Shown here one piece after another: positions 52,425-63,331 of a stretch of DNA of 64,000 nt (position 1 is its first letter; the number at the start of each line of letters is the position of its first letter). A program made the position numbers and the translations under genes. Below the pieces are notes generated by a model that saw nothing but the letters and a program-made list of their open reading frames with translations, ran no database searches and had not been told where the DNA came from. The DNA comes from Prorocentrum cordatum (taxonomy: Eukaryota > Sar > Dinophyceae > Prorocentrales > Prorocentraceae): NCBI GenBank assembly GCA_963575745.1, contig CAUYUJ010022515.1:307766-371765 (forward strand), in the 5' to 3' direction.

Positions 52425-54240
52425 GTTTTTGATTATTGCAACTGATACCGATGGAGGAGACTACTGGGATACCTCCAGAGGTGAGTTTCACCAGGATAGC
52501 AGGAAACAGGTCGAGGGTCTCGCCAATGTCCTTGCGAGTTTCCTGTACCCTCTTTCTCGGGGCGCGATCGAGAATTACTGGTGCGTCCCCCTAGTGAGAT
52601 TTGCATCCGACATCGGAGCAGTAACAGATGCAACATCCGTGTCCGTTTTCACCCCTTCCACTGAGGAGCCGACTATCACTTGGAGGAAGGCGCGTCGCCA
52701 CCACTTGAAGTTGCCTTCGAGTAGCAAAGATAGTTGGAAGCTCCCAGGAGAAATGCGCAGACAGATGTCGATACAGTCGAGGGCATCCGTCGCAGAAGCT
52801 CTGATCAGAGCGTCGGACCTGCAAGATGTTGTCGGGCATATCTGGTTGAAGACCGAGGAGGGGGGAGAAGGCCCGCACGGCGCAGCCGCTGCTGGATGCA
52901 CAGGCAAAGACGCTGCATACCTGGGGGCGCTGAGCTTCATCATAGATACTGGGTGCGGGTATAACCTCATAGCGGAGAAATACATTAGGAGCGCAGGTGC
53001 AATGAGACTGATTCGAAAGCTTCCGCAATCGATCACTCTGAACACTGCTGGGGGAGAGTCTATGGCCCTCGGTTCAGTTCGCATCGCGTGTCCCAAATTT
53101 AAGGGTGGTAGTTTTAACGCTTTAGTCATGCCGGAGACCCCGTGCGTGATGTCGGTAGGAGAGCGGTGCATGGATCGCGGCTTTAGTTTCTTTTGGCCAG
53201 CAGGCCAAAGGCCCTACCTATTGTTGCCCAATGGCCAAAGAGTGGACCTGGCCGTTGAGGGCAAGATACCATACTTCACCCTATCATGCAAGGAGGCGCT
53301 GGGTCAGTGGATGTGCGCAGCTGCCGCCGGAAGGAGCGAGCCCCCCGAGCGGTGGTGTTGCGTGGCGCCGGGCGCCAAGGCATTCCTGGACAATGTGGAA
53401 TCGGCGGGGGGCCCTCCGCCCCATGCCGTCCAGACTCGCGTAACCACTGACCTACATACACATGAGCTGATTGGTACCCACAGCTACGCTGATGGGCGGC
53501 CGACTGAGATCGCGCCCGTTTTCCCGTCTTCGATAGACTCTGCGGATACCATCACCTACTTCTACTATTCGCCTCAAAAGGCCAGCGAATGCGGTTGGAA
53601 TCGGACGCCGACCGGTATTGCTGCCTCTAAAAGTCTCTCAGCTTTGCCCGACCACGGTCAAGCCGTCGGTCCATTCGACGAGCAGCCCGGCAAAGCCGAG
53701 GCCTGCGCTGCCGCATACAGGTGCCAATACGGATACGGAGTTTCAGGATACCTCCCGTACGAAGTAAACCGAGGACTGGACTCCAGCGCGTGCAACGCGG
53801 CCCCAGGGCCCGAGGAGGGCGAGGTTGGAGACGCTGACGGTGTCGACTTAGTCGACGTCGACGCACCGCCAGATTTAGACCCAGACGTTGCGGAGGTTGA
53901 GGTGTCGGAGACCCTTGCCGAGCGGCTCAAAAAGGCCGCAGCCTCCCTACCGCACCTTCTAACTCATACTCCCAAGAACCCATATTGTCCAGTGTGCAAG
54001 TGGGCCAAAGCTATTAGAAAGCAGCAGCGCAAAGCGCATAACAAATGGCTAAAGGTTCCCCGCCCATACGCAAACCCCACTTCGTTCGGACAACTGACGA
54101 CGATGGATCATTGGTTTGCGATGGATGAACTCTCGCGGGGGCTCCACGATGAGACCGCGTGTGTGACTTTTCGCGACGGAGCTACGGATTTTTCTCACCG
54201 CTCAGGGTGTGCGCGACAAGTCAGCGGTTCACGTTTGTAA
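52357..54240 (+). pseudogene. Copia pol: aspartic protease and integrase N-terminal half
   Basis: Protease: SFIIDTGCGYNLI supplies the DTG (near 52945), and NALVMPETPCVMSVG the later strand. About 300 residues on, HLLTHTPKNPYCPVCKWAK is the zinc-binding head of integrase, and LTTMDHWFAMDE holds the first catalytic Asp. The frame is lost at a T5 run (54189-54193): removing one base would join DF to LTAQGVRDKSAV in the next frame. Hairpins lie at 53494 and 53842. Retroviral-type protease and integrase mature and insert the element. Confidence 0.8.
53842..53856. repeat. CT-N-AG hairpin
   Basis: Perfect 7-bp stem GTCGACT/AGTCGAC around T. Further out, CGGTG and CACCG could pair after a 9-base interruption. 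Confidence 0.8.
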
Positions 54241-54703
54241 CTTTTTAGTAAACCTGAGAGCCCCGGAGGAAAAGTTAGAATATTGTTATACAGATGGTGC
54301 AAGAGAGCTTGCCAGGGCATGTTACGAGCTCAATATTGCCCATGATCCTACCATCCATGGAAATAAGAAGCATAATGCTGTCGCTGAGCGTGCGAACGGC
54401 GTTGTGCAAATGGGAGCCAGAGCCCTACTTATGCAGGCTGGTCTTCCACCGCCATATTGGACCTACGCGGTCCGATATTTCTGTCTATGCTACAATACTA
54501 GGACCCCCGCTGAAGGACAGCCCAGTTGGGAGCGACGCTTCGGATGTCAATTTAATGCTCCGCTTCTTCCCTTCGGATCACTTGTCCGCTATGTGCCTCC
54601 ACCTGAATCCTGGTTTCGAACCGCCAAAACTGGTGCAACGATGATTCCATCGATATACTTGGTGTATGTGCACAAAGCGGGGGGATTTGGTTGGACCAGA
54701 TAG
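54190..54703 (+). pseudogene. Copia pol: integrase C-terminal half
   Basis: Continues with CNFLVNLRAPEEKLEYCYTD (second Asp), then NKKHNAVAERANGVVQMGAR with the catalytic Glu, so the D-D-E triad is complete across the frameshift. PPYWTYAVRYFCLCYNTRT and the PFGSLVRYVPP segment follow, as in Copia integrase C-terminal tails. The frame ends at 54703, overlapping the next by 38 bases. Confidence 0.8.
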
Positions 54704-57014
54704 TTACGTTGTACCTTTGAGACAGTTGGACGGTCTGAATATGGAATCAGGGCGTACCCCAGAGGGAAAACGACCTACGATCGAGAAGTCCGACCAGGTG
54801 TACAGCAACATCTTAGATGGTATTGCTGATGACCAGTCGCCACAATTCCCCTTGCGAAAAGCGTACGAGAAAGCGGCGACAGAAGTACGTTCCGTCACAA
54901 TCCTTACAGAGACAGGAGAAGCTGCGGCCGTCCCAGACGGACCACAGCCAGCCACAGGGATAAGACCGGACAACACGTTTAATGCTGCTGATCCTGCCAT
55001 TATCGTGCCATCGCCTCCCCAAGAAGGCGAGGGCGCCCCGCGCTTTGATTCTGAGGCCGATTTAGAAGACGATGGTCCTGGGGGTCTGTATGTGGGTGAT
55101 GTGCCTTTGGTAGTTGACGGTAGGGACCCTCGGCGCGATTCCCATCCTGCAGACAAAAATCAGAAACTGGGACTCGCCCAGCTCGAGTATCGCGTGGACA
55201 GACAGTCCAACTTCTCAGCGGCTAAGCCACGTGAGAAGGTTCCCGGGAAAGGGCAATTTCTTGCCCGAGCAATTCAAAATTTGGACACGATGGAATACTT
55301 CTAAGACAGACGGATTGTTGCTGGACTTACAAAAGAAGAGTTAACTCAGAAGCTTCCGTTGACAGGTCGTCGGATGGCATGTAGCATTCGAGTTGTTCTT
55401 TATTATGATCCCGATTACGTGCCCATAACCCGAGTGTGGGTAACAGACCCAGACCCAAAATATAGTGATCAGTGGCTGGAGAAGTTACCTGAATCCACCA
55501 ATCCCGGAATGCATCCTGGACGATGGTTCAACATGAATCAAGCCCAACGCCGACGGGCCGTGGAACAATACAAGGCGGAAAAGAGAGGATTCTTTGGCAT
55601 AGAAGATCCCTGTCCTTGTCTCGGCCTTCTGCGTGATATTGGCCTGGATGTGAATGACCCCCCGACTCCGCCTGATCCCGCAGTGGCCCAGCCACACGCG
55701 GCACTCCCCGAAGCTAGGCTAACAGCACCTAAGGTGGCTGAGCAGCTACGTCGAATAAAGAATGGCAGCCTGTACTACACCCATGGCAGCGGGCGAGGGG
55801 CGGCGTCGCGAAACACCCAGGGTTGCCAAGCCACATCTGAGGCTGGAGATTCCTCAGAAGAAGATGCTTCTAAAGAGCATCTGTCAGAAGACGGGGATAT
55901 TTGGTGGAAACAGACATGGTATTGAGGCACTATTGCTCGAGACGGGCTTCCCTCCGGCGCAGTCGGTAGGGATCCTCTGTCCGATGATGATAATGAAGAA
56001 TCTGAGGAACATTGTGGGGCAAGCCAGACCTCGAGTCCGGCGGCCGCCGCGTCGCGGCGAAGCGTGCCTCGCATGCCGCTACAAGATATTTCAGTTGTAA
56101 ATACCAGTCATCGTGACAAGGAAAGGTTTGATTTGCAATATTTTTATAACCCTTCTACTGATATCATATCTATCAGGGATGAACCCTTCCAACTTCCCAG
56201 TGACTGGCAACACGCCCGCGCCGATGCCGCCGTTGCCAGATCTGCTTCGAAAGACGAGGCCAAGGCAAACAAAGACGCTCAAGCTGCCTTGAGGAAAGAA
56301 TGGGACCGATTGCGTGACATAGGCACGTGGATAGAGGATGGTGTCAGAGAGTGCTCAGATGTAGTTGCCGAACTCAAAAGAAAAACTGCCCATTTTGGCC
56401 GATTATTTGCGACCCTTGTTGAAAAGAACTCGGACTTGCCATTAGGACACAAAGACCGCAAGTATGAAGGTCGGGTAGATTTCGATGGTTCAAGTGTCAG
56501 AGATCAAAATAAGGATGTGGCATTGTTTCAGGAACTTTCCAGCAGTCCCGCGACCATGCAGGCCAGCAAAGCAGCTGATACCTACGGGTTGTTCGAAGGC
56601 CATAGCATCGAACAGGCTGATGCCCGACAAGCCTACGCGCAGTCGAAGTTGGGAGGCACTCCTATATGGGTTTTCTTGCCTCGTGACGAATGGCCCAAAG
56701 CATGGTCCAACATGCGGGACCCTGTATGTCCACTGTACTTATCACTGTACGGGCACCCTGATTCGGGCGGATATTGGGAACAGCATTGCGAGGGACACGT
56801 CACGGCTAAAGGCTTTGTGACATGTAGTCCGTGGCGTAGCTGATATTTCCACAAAGAATTGCAAATCTTCTTGATCATATATGTTGATGATTTTAAATTG
56901 TCGGGACCTGCCGATAAGCTTGCCCAAGGATGGAAATTACTCCAAGAACCCTCGGATAACTGCCCTGAGGGCATAGAAATAGATCATCCGACGGCTGTTG
57001 GACGATATTTTTAG
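54666..57014 (+). pseudogene. Copia pol: linker and reverse transcriptase with in-frame stops
   Basis: A single frame of 2.35 kb broken by TAA 55302-55304, TGA 55923-55925, TGA 56841-56843 and TAG 57012-57014, with no shift in between. The linker is acidic and Pro-rich. RT begins about 56270: ALRKEWDRLRDIGTWIEDGV, then EQADARQAYAQSKLGGTPIW (motif A region, ADARQAY) and LYGHPDSGGYWEQHC. Just after the third stop, IFLIIYVDDFKLSGP holds an intact YVDD at 56880-56891. Hairpins at 55211 and 55723. All four stops are one C-to-T step from Gln or Arg codons. Confidence 0.8.
55211..55238. repeat. CT-N-AG hairpin
   Basis: Outer CTTCTCA/TGAGAAG (7 bp), inner GGCT/AGCC around A. Confidence 0.85.
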
Positions 57015-57061
57015 GATGTGAGCATAGATTATCAACTCAAACGACTGAGTGGCATGGAGAA

Positions 57062-58027
57062 TTGCTTACGATACTAGACCCGCCTCCTCCCAAGGTTAAG
57101 AAAAACGCTTCCGTCGCAGACGAGAGTAGTGAGGAGGAAACGGGGGGTGACTCGGCGTCCCAGACGACCGAGCCATACCAGCCGAGGGATCCGAAACTGG
57201 TTAAAGTCATAGAATACGATGTGACAGAGTTCTTTGATTCCTGCGTTGCATTATACGCTCCATTGACGGACGCCGACCCGGCTACTGATCCGACCGCGGG
57301 CACCCCGTTTGGCCCTGAACTTACTGATTTAGAAGATGGACAGGGCGGCCCTCGAGGAGAAGTTCACTCCCCAGCTGAGGAGGCTATAGCGTCAGCGTTA
57401 CAAATCAATGTTGATGCCGGCCCCCCTGACCAGGAGATAGAAATGCTTGGTCTTGATGCCGCAGTAGCAAGCCCTGATGACCCTGAGCCACCGACTCAGT
57501 CGGGTGTGCTTCAACCCATTGCAGCCAAAGTATTGATGGAGATACTTTACGGGGCGAGAATGGCCAGAGACGACCTTCTCCGTGCTGCGTGTCAAATTGC
57601 CAGTTGTATTACGAAGTGGACAGAACAGCAAGACATGGATCTCTTCCGCCTCATATGTTACATCAAATGTACATCCCATTACCTTATGATTTCATGGGTG
57701 GGTGACAAAAAGGAGGACGTTCTGTTAAAGCAATACTATGATGCAGATCTGGCGAGCGACATTCGCACGCGCAGGAGCACGAGTGCAAGTTATCAAGCCA
57801 TTTGGGGTCCATATACAAGAGCGGGCCAGTCTATGGGGTCGCAACGACAAACATGCGTGTCCCACAGCACGCTTGAGGCCGAGATCGTCGCAGCCGACCT
57901 TGCGTTGCGCAAGGAGCTGCTTGCGGCATTGCCGCATTGGGAGATACTGCTTGATAGACCAGTGCGATGTTATTCTTGGAAGATAACCAAGCAGTTTGTA
58001 AGGTCATTAAGGCGGGCGGGTCGATGA
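57062..58027 (+). pseudogene. Copia pol: RT end and RNase H N-terminal half
   Basis: An acidic linker (SSEEETGGDSASQTTEPYQP), then QPIAAKVLMEILYGARMARD and ITKWTEQQDMDLFRLICYIK from the end of the RT. RNase H follows: YYDADLASDIRTRRSTSASY (first Asp) and QTCVSHSTLEAEIVAADLAL (Glu). It shifts to the next frame at about 57965. A hairpin lies at 57489-57506. Confidence 0.75.
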
Positions 58028-59262
58028 ATTTGATGCATCTACCGAGAACGCATAGAATTGATGCAGCAGCTGTGTGCGAACAATTTTCTCGTGGCCTCGT
58101 TCAATTACACCATGAAATAACGCAAAATGAGGCTGCCGATATAGGAACAAAGCGATTTGTTGACCCTATGGCATGGGTCAAAGTCTTGTATATTGTCAAC
58201 ATCGTTACGCCCAAGTCCTGGGCCGCTAAGCGGTACCAGGATTATCTTGATTCAATGTTTTCTGACGGGCTTCCCTTGAAACCCGGGGGGGCCCTCAAGA
58301 CCCGCCTGGGCCCTAGTTCGGCCTTGCGGAGAGGAGCTGCTATGCCTAGCAAAAAGTCAAACAAAAAGAAAAAGCGCCCCAACAAAGGTAAACCCGTTGT
58401 GGCCGCCCCCGGCCAAGCCGTGGAGGCGTTCGCGATTGCGAATGCACCCGTCTCAGCCGATGATGCAGGTCACATCACCCCCCTAAAGATCGATGAAGGT
58501 TACAGCAGAAGCTCAGAGAAAATTAGAGCGATCGAGAATACAACCAAAAGAAGCTCTGATCGTGAAATGAAAACCATGTTTGACATAACGGATAGTGAAA
58601 GTGAACCAGATACTTCCATGATGCCAGAAAATATGGAGGATTGTCTCAACAATCACTATCCTCTTCCTAATCCGCAGTCTGCGGCGGCTGCCAATTTCTC
58701 CGACAATCAGGATGCGCGGGCACGACAAGGACAGAGTTTGAAACGATGGCACTCTGTCCCGAGACTCGTAACATTCATGCCGGCAATCGGTGATTGTCCC
58801 GTTGACCTCGAAAAGTTGGATGATAAACGTCGTACCTACGCTGTCAATACCCAGCGAGGTTTGACAATTGACCGCGTTGATAATTGGCGCGACGAAGACA
58901 GCAGGTATCATCATCCATTCGAACACGACTCGAATGGCGATTCTAGCGACGGTGACTATTGCCTGAGTAGATGGACCGGATACACAGAGTTTTGGATCCG
59001 AGAAGATTGCGCCCCGGCCACCCAGTGGACCGGGGAAAGACTTTTGTTAGAATACTGTTGCGGCCCTCAAAGCAGAATAGGAGACCCAAAGAATTTCGTT
59101 GACAACTCATGTAAGGTGATTCGATACACCGAGAAGGAAGACATGAGGACGGATGAGGGACTCAGAATAGCGTTGAACGATATGGACACGTTCAAGGGGA
59201 AACATATTACATTGGGGTTCTATGCCGTGCACGGGTGGCTCTCCCTGGCAATATGTGAATGA
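57967..59262 (+). pseudogene. RNase H end fused to methyltransferase-like N-terminal half
   Basis: LEDNQAVCKVIKAG (Asp), then HLPRTHRIDAAAVCEQFS and TQNEAADIGTKRFVDP finish the Copia RNase H. The frame continues without a stop into new sequence. ATG 58342 (MPSKKSNKKKKRPNKGK) may start a separate ORF. Near the end, LLLEYCCGPQSRIG resembles methyltransferase motif I (beta1 plus Gly/Cys loop) and CKVIRYTEKEDM the motif II strand ending in acidic residues. The reading passes to the next frame near 59190-59205. A hairpin lies at 58217-58240. Confidence 0.6.
58217..58240. repeat. CT-N-AG hairpin, full 24-nt form
   Basis: Outer CCTGG/CCAGG, bulge G, inner CCGCT/AGCGG around A, bulge TA. Confidence 0.85.
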
Positions 59263-60394
59263 GGCGCATTATTTCCGCACGGGAAATCATAGAGCGATGC
59301 GTAGGCTTCGAGGTATTAGAACCGATTTCCGATACTTGGTTTGGAATTTCCGGGAGATTGCCCGCGCTGTGCACAAAGCGGGGGGCGTTGTATGTATTGA
59401 GTGGCCTACCCAATGCAATTATTGGAGAGACCCCCAGGTAAAGAGCTTCCTTCGAGAATTAGACTTTGTCAAGACGGCGCTACACGGATGTGCGTACGGA
59501 TTGAAGGACAGCAAGGGTAATTTCATGAAAAAGCCCTGGACGATAGCCACCACGCCCCCTGTTGTTGCGGAGGGGCTAGAGCGCAGATGTGATGGCACAC
59601 GCGAGCATGTTGAGGCTAGAGGACGAGAATGTAAGAGCGCTGAAGATTACACTGATGATTTTGCTAAGCAGGTTCATTTCGCCGTTGCTCATGCTGCTGA
59701 GAAATTTGTGTCGTCTCGTCGTCGTCCTACCTCCTCTCCCAATCCTATTTGCGCCGCTGCCGCTTCTGCTCAACAGCCTGCGCGGGCTGCCCCGCGGCCG
59801 GCCCCCCCTAGAGCCGAGCGGTTGCCTTGCGGCGACTGCTCGAATCTTGCTTGCCGCGGCCCCCGCGTGCCTGAGAGACCAACGACCGAACCCATGTGCC
59901 GACCGCTGAGGAAGAAAGCGGTCGGGCCACCGGGAGAGGACGTGATCTCGATCCACTCCGATGATATGGTGGATGAGTTTGACTCCGACCTTGTTGGAGA
60001 CGAAAGCAAAGGGGATGATATTTGTAATAATTCCCCCCCCAAAACAATTCGACAAGCCTCGCCACCGCCTCAGCCGAGCGGGAAGGCTTGCCCACCGGCT
60101 CAGCCGGAAGGGACAAGAAACGATCGCTTCAGCCCAACCGACGTTGTGTCCGAGATAGATACTGACATGGAAACTGACGTCGAGATCATCAATGATGGAA
60201 CAACTGCTCGGAAAAGGGCAGCGGAGACTGCCCCCCAAGACAATCCGCGAACGAAGAAAGCGGCTAACCCCAATGCTGAAGACGTCGACTCATGGAAAAA
60301 CAAACCGATCTCCAGGTGCCCCCCTGACAAACTGAGGGAGCGGTCCCGACCGGGACCCAAAGATGGGACTAAGTTTGTGCCTTTAAAAGGATAG
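59195..60394 (+). pseudogene. Methyltransferase-like C-terminal half with long acidic tail
   Basis: Starts in frame with ILHWGSMPCTGGSPWQYVNE, a PC motif comparable in place to motif IV (PCQ) of cytosine-5 methyltransferases. About 57 residues on, AGGVVCIEWPTQCNYW compares with motif VI (ENV). LDFVKTALHGCAYGL and KKPWTIATTPPVV follow. The remainder is disordered, with Cys pairs (CGDCSNLAC) and a basic tail. The segments fit a Rossmann-fold methyltransferase, but the true family is unproven. TAG at 60392-60394 separates it, in the same frame, from the next ORF. Confidence 0.5.
59899..59925. repeat. 9-bp hairpin, different loop
   Basis: CCGACCGCT and AGCGGTCGG pair perfectly around a 9-base purine loop. 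It may be a variant of the CT-N-AG family with an expanded loop. Confidence 0.6.
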
Positions 60395-60409
60395 GGTTGG
60401 CGATGCGCG

Positions 60410-62449
60410 ATGTGGAAGCATGACGTACTCTATGCGAGGAGCGACGCAGTCGTGACCGCATTGAAGTCGGACCTGGAATCAACGTCTCAGACGATATTCC
60501 AGCGTTTATACTCCCAGGTCCCGCGACATCCATGGACTGTGCATTGGGCAACGTTTGAGCGGAAGGCCACTTGCCGTTTCGATTGTGCCCCTCCTGACCT
60601 GAACAAAATTCCTGCTGGTGCGTTTCTTCAGACGTATCCTGATGAGAAGACGAAGTTGGTCAGCAGGATGTACGCGAACTCCCCCGGGGGATATCGTGGC
60701 ATAGTTCGGCCGCTCGAGCCGGGAGAAGTCTTTGGTCCTACCGTCGGCTCAGCCGTTCGGTATGAGACCCCCTTTGGAAACTATGTGAGCGTACCAGTGG
60801 CGGATCACTGGAGAGAAGGCCCCCCGCAAGTCTGGGTTGACATTTGGGCGCCTTCCCCCCGGAAGCCCCCCCAGGGCTCAGCCACTGGGGAAGACTGGGG
60901 GACGACGTTCGCTTCTCCAGTGGTCAAAGGCAAATACAGTGCACCAGTGCACGTAGTCGAGGAAGCCCTTACTGCCAGAGCAAAAGCGACATACTTCGAG
61001 ACTTCTCCCAAACAGGCCGTGCATTGGCGGAAGAGACAGCGCCCCTGGAAAAGGCCACAGAATTTTGAAGAATGGCTTGCTGGGGATGGCCACGACCCAG
61101 GGGCTGATGAGGACTCACCGCAAAAGAAGCCGAGAACTGCAGCAGAGGCACCAGACGACCCAGTCGCCGTGGATAGCCAACCAGCAGTCGTGGGCAGCAA
61201 CCAGCCATCATTGGATAACCCTGGGGCCGGGAGACAGGCGGCCGGCGAACCACCTGCCGGCCAGTCACCTTACCTCGATAACCGTCCCGGCTTAGTCGGT
61301 GGGGGAAGTGGTGATGGACCGCCCCGCGGCTCAGCCGGCGGGGATGGAGTTCCGCCAGCACCTGGCGGGCCCCCCTCAGGAAATAACCCACCCTCGGGGG
61401 GTGGTGGAGGAGGAGGAGCGCCAGACTCAGGACCTGCAGCAGCAGGAGCTGAGCCCGATGACCGACCTTACCTCGGTCGCGGCCCTTGGAACGTCCTTGA
61501 GTATCTACGGTCGCAAGGGAAGTCCGGGGACAATCCAAAACCCCCCGTGAATGGGTGGCAGGAAAAGGTGGACGAAATCCTGGAACTTTACATGGGGGTC
61601 ACGGGTCCAAGAATGAAGTACTGGTCGAATAACCTGACTTTCGTTAAGAAATGTCAGGCAATTTCCAAGACTGCTGAAGTCAATGGACATTCATGGATCC
61701 CATTCATAGGAGAAGACCTTGCTGCTGTGTCGTCCACGGGGGAACCCGTGACGGATTTCTTCCGCCCGCTTAGTCACATGCGGAACGGGTCGCATCAGAG
61801 TTGGACATGCTCTGTTCATATTGTTTCAGACCCTACGATCGTGTTCAAAGACAAGTCAGGGCCGGCTAAGTCGAGCCTTCTTCTTGAATGCAGCCTGCGA
61901 AATTCGGTGTTCGGAATCGTACAGGAAGCTATGAGTGGAGCACACGTTGCAGGCATTGCCGGCGCCTCCTCACGATCTCGGTGGGAGGAGAACAGGTATT
62001 ATGTCAAAGGGACTCACACTCCGATTCGCTTCACTTTCTGGAACTTCAACGACATTGTCGACAACTCATCCAAATTAAATGGAGTTGGGAGTGGCCCCAA
62101 AAGATACGAGAACCCTGTCGCATTTGCTGGAAGCGTCAGAACCATGATAAAAGACGCCGCGCAGTTGATCGACGACGCGATGCGGCGATCTCATGAGGGG
62201 GCTATATATATAATGTATACCGGTGGGGACTCCAAGTGCTGGCAAGAAGGCGAAAACGGTGTCGGCCCGATGTGGGGCGACGTTGCCACCTTGGTCAGAG
62301 CCAGGATGAATCGTCGGATTGAACATTACAAGACAATAGGAATGTTCCCCAGAATAATGATCCTAGACGGTGTGAGCCTCCACCGACAAGTTAGGCACCG
62401 CCCAGGAGACGTTTTCCATTACAGTGCTAGTCCTCGGACTATAAATTGA
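60410..62449 (+). CDS. Unknown element ORF, possible SGNH-like fold
   Basis: 679 codons from ATG 60410. The N-terminal 190 residues (e.g. PWTVHWATFERKATCRFDCA) are unrecognised. Residues 215-365 are Pro/Gly-rich and disordered. The C-terminal globular part has AIYIMYTGGDSKCW, then MILDGVSLHRQ and DVFHYSASPRTI, reminiscent of SGNH hydrolase blocks III (GxND) and V (DxxH), but block I is not obvious. After the stop, the next frame continues NGSRFQNVIAAELCADYM, which would complete an SGNH-type last helix. So the product was probably longer, to 62844. Seven or more hairpins lie in this ORF. Confidence 0.5.
   Translation: MWKHDVLYARSDAVVTALKSDLESTSQTIFQRLYSQVPRHPWTVHWATFERKATCRFDCAPPDLNKIPAGAFLQTYPDEKTKLVSRMYANSPGGYRGIVRPLEPGEVFGPTVGSAVRYETPFGNYVSVPVADHWREGPPQVWVDIWAPSPRKPPQGSATGEDWGTTFASPVVKGKYSAPVHVVEEALTARAKATYFETSPKQAVHWRKRQRPWKRPQNFEEWLAGDGHDPGADEDSPQKKPRTAAEAPDDPVAVDSQPAVVGSNQPSLDNPGAGRQAAGEPPAGQSPYLDNRPGLVGGGSGDGPPRGSAGGDGVPPAPGGPPSGNNPPSGGGGGGGAPDSGPAAAGAEPDDRPYLGRGPWNVLEYLRSQGKSGDNPKPPVNGWQEKVDEILELYMGVTGPRMKYWSNNLTFVKKCQAISKTAEVNGHSWIPFIGEDLAAVSSTGEPVTDFFRPLSHMRNGSHQSWTCSVHIVSDPTIVFKDKSGPAKSSLLLECSLRNSVFGIVQEAMSGAHVAGIAGASSRSRWEENRYYVKGTHTPIRFTFWNFNDIVDNSSKLNGVGSGPKRYENPVAFAGSVRTMIKDAAQLIDDAMRRSHEGAIYIMYTGGDSKCWQEGENGVGPMWGDVATLVRARMNRRIEHYKTIGMFPRIMILDGVSLHRQVRHRPGDVFHYSASPRTIN
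60739..60762. repeat. CT-N-AG hairpin, full 24-nt form
   Basis: Outer TACCG/CGGTA, bulge T, inner CGGCT/AGCCG around C, bulge TT. This is the clearest type example. Confidence 0.9.
61322..61343. repeat. CT-N-AG hairpin
   Basis: Outer CCCC/GGGG, bulge G, inner CGGCT/AGCCG around C, bulge GC. Confidence 0.8.
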
Positions 62450-62844
62450 ACAATGGAAGTCGCTTTCAAAACGTTATTGCCGCCGAGTTGTGTGCTGATT
62501 ACATGATCAAAACGGCCAAATTGGCTATGCTATTTTTCTGTCAGCCTTCTGGCGGCTCAGCCGTTCGGGACGGTCACATAAAGTGCGCCACGAGGGAGGA
62601 TGGATACGCCAAACAGGAGGCGAAAGTCCAAGACCTTGTCACGTACTGGCAAGACTGGTCTCCCGAAGAAGGCAAGATCCCCACGTCGGTACTTGGCGCG
62701 CTCCCATTCAGGGAGCCTTTGATCGATGTCGATGTTCCAGCCGTTTCAAACGGAACTGGAGGTGGTGCTATACACTCGTTTTATTCAGCAGACTTCAAAG
62801 ATTTCCTCAGAAAGGGGGCTGCATACAGTGGCTTCTTCCCATGA
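62446..62844 (+). pseudogene. C-terminal continuation of the SGNH-like ORF
   Basis: Open frame without an ATG, starting as the previous ORF stops: NGSRFQNVIAAELCADYMIK, a helix, then a hydrophobic stretch and an Asp/Pro/Gly-rich end (IHSFYSADFKDFLRKGA). Best read as the displaced C-terminus of the 60410 ORF after one indel. A hairpin is at 62547-62570. Confidence 0.5.
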
Positions 62845-62894
62845 ACGGATGATGCTGACTTTTGCGCCCCGCGGAGAAGTTTTTTGTCCTGGAA

Positions 62895-63331
62895 TGCCAC
62901 CAAAAGGAAAGACCCAGAGACCAGCGAATGAGGGAGTGCAAAACGATGAGCCCATGCGTGCAGCACTCAATGAGTTTAACAAAGCAGCGCCAGCGACTGC
63001 ACCGAGCGGCTTAGCCGTTGCGGTGAGCAGCGCTACGCCAGGTGGCATAGCCATCCCTGTACCTGCTGAGTTGTCGGCAGGTGCTGCTGCTGCGACCGAG
63101 CAGACCAGGCCCGTCGGCTCAGCCGCTACGGGCTCTGGCCCCAGCGCGCGGACGGCTCAGTCACCGCGCGCTCCTCCACTAGCTCCGCCGTCCGATGTCA
63201 AAGAGATCGAGACACCCGGTGAAACAGCAGAAAGAAACATCCGCGAGAATTGCCCAGAAGGGGAAAATGTCTACGCTCAGTCAGCGTTACAAATTTCCGA
63301 GGAGGCCAAAAGAAGGGCACCCTGGATATGA
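62895..63331 (+). CDS. Unknown Ala/Pro-rich element ORF
   Basis: ATG 62895 (MPPKGKTQRPANEGVQ) starts a low-complexity Ala/Ser/Pro-rich protein; the frame is open further upstream. It contains three of the hairpins (63001, 63109, 63143), read as GLAV, GSAA and an AQS segment. At about 63290 the protein-like signal moves to the next frame. No function suggested. Confidence 0.4.
63109..63133. repeat. CT-N-AG hairpin
   Basis: Outer GCCCGT/ACGGGC, inner CGGCT/AGCCG around C, bulge CT on the right. Confidence 0.85.
63143..63172. repeat. CT-N-AG hairpin
   Basis: Outer AGCGCGCGG/CCGCGCGCT (9 bp perfect). Inner GGCT/AGTC around C, with one G-T pair. Confidence 0.85.
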
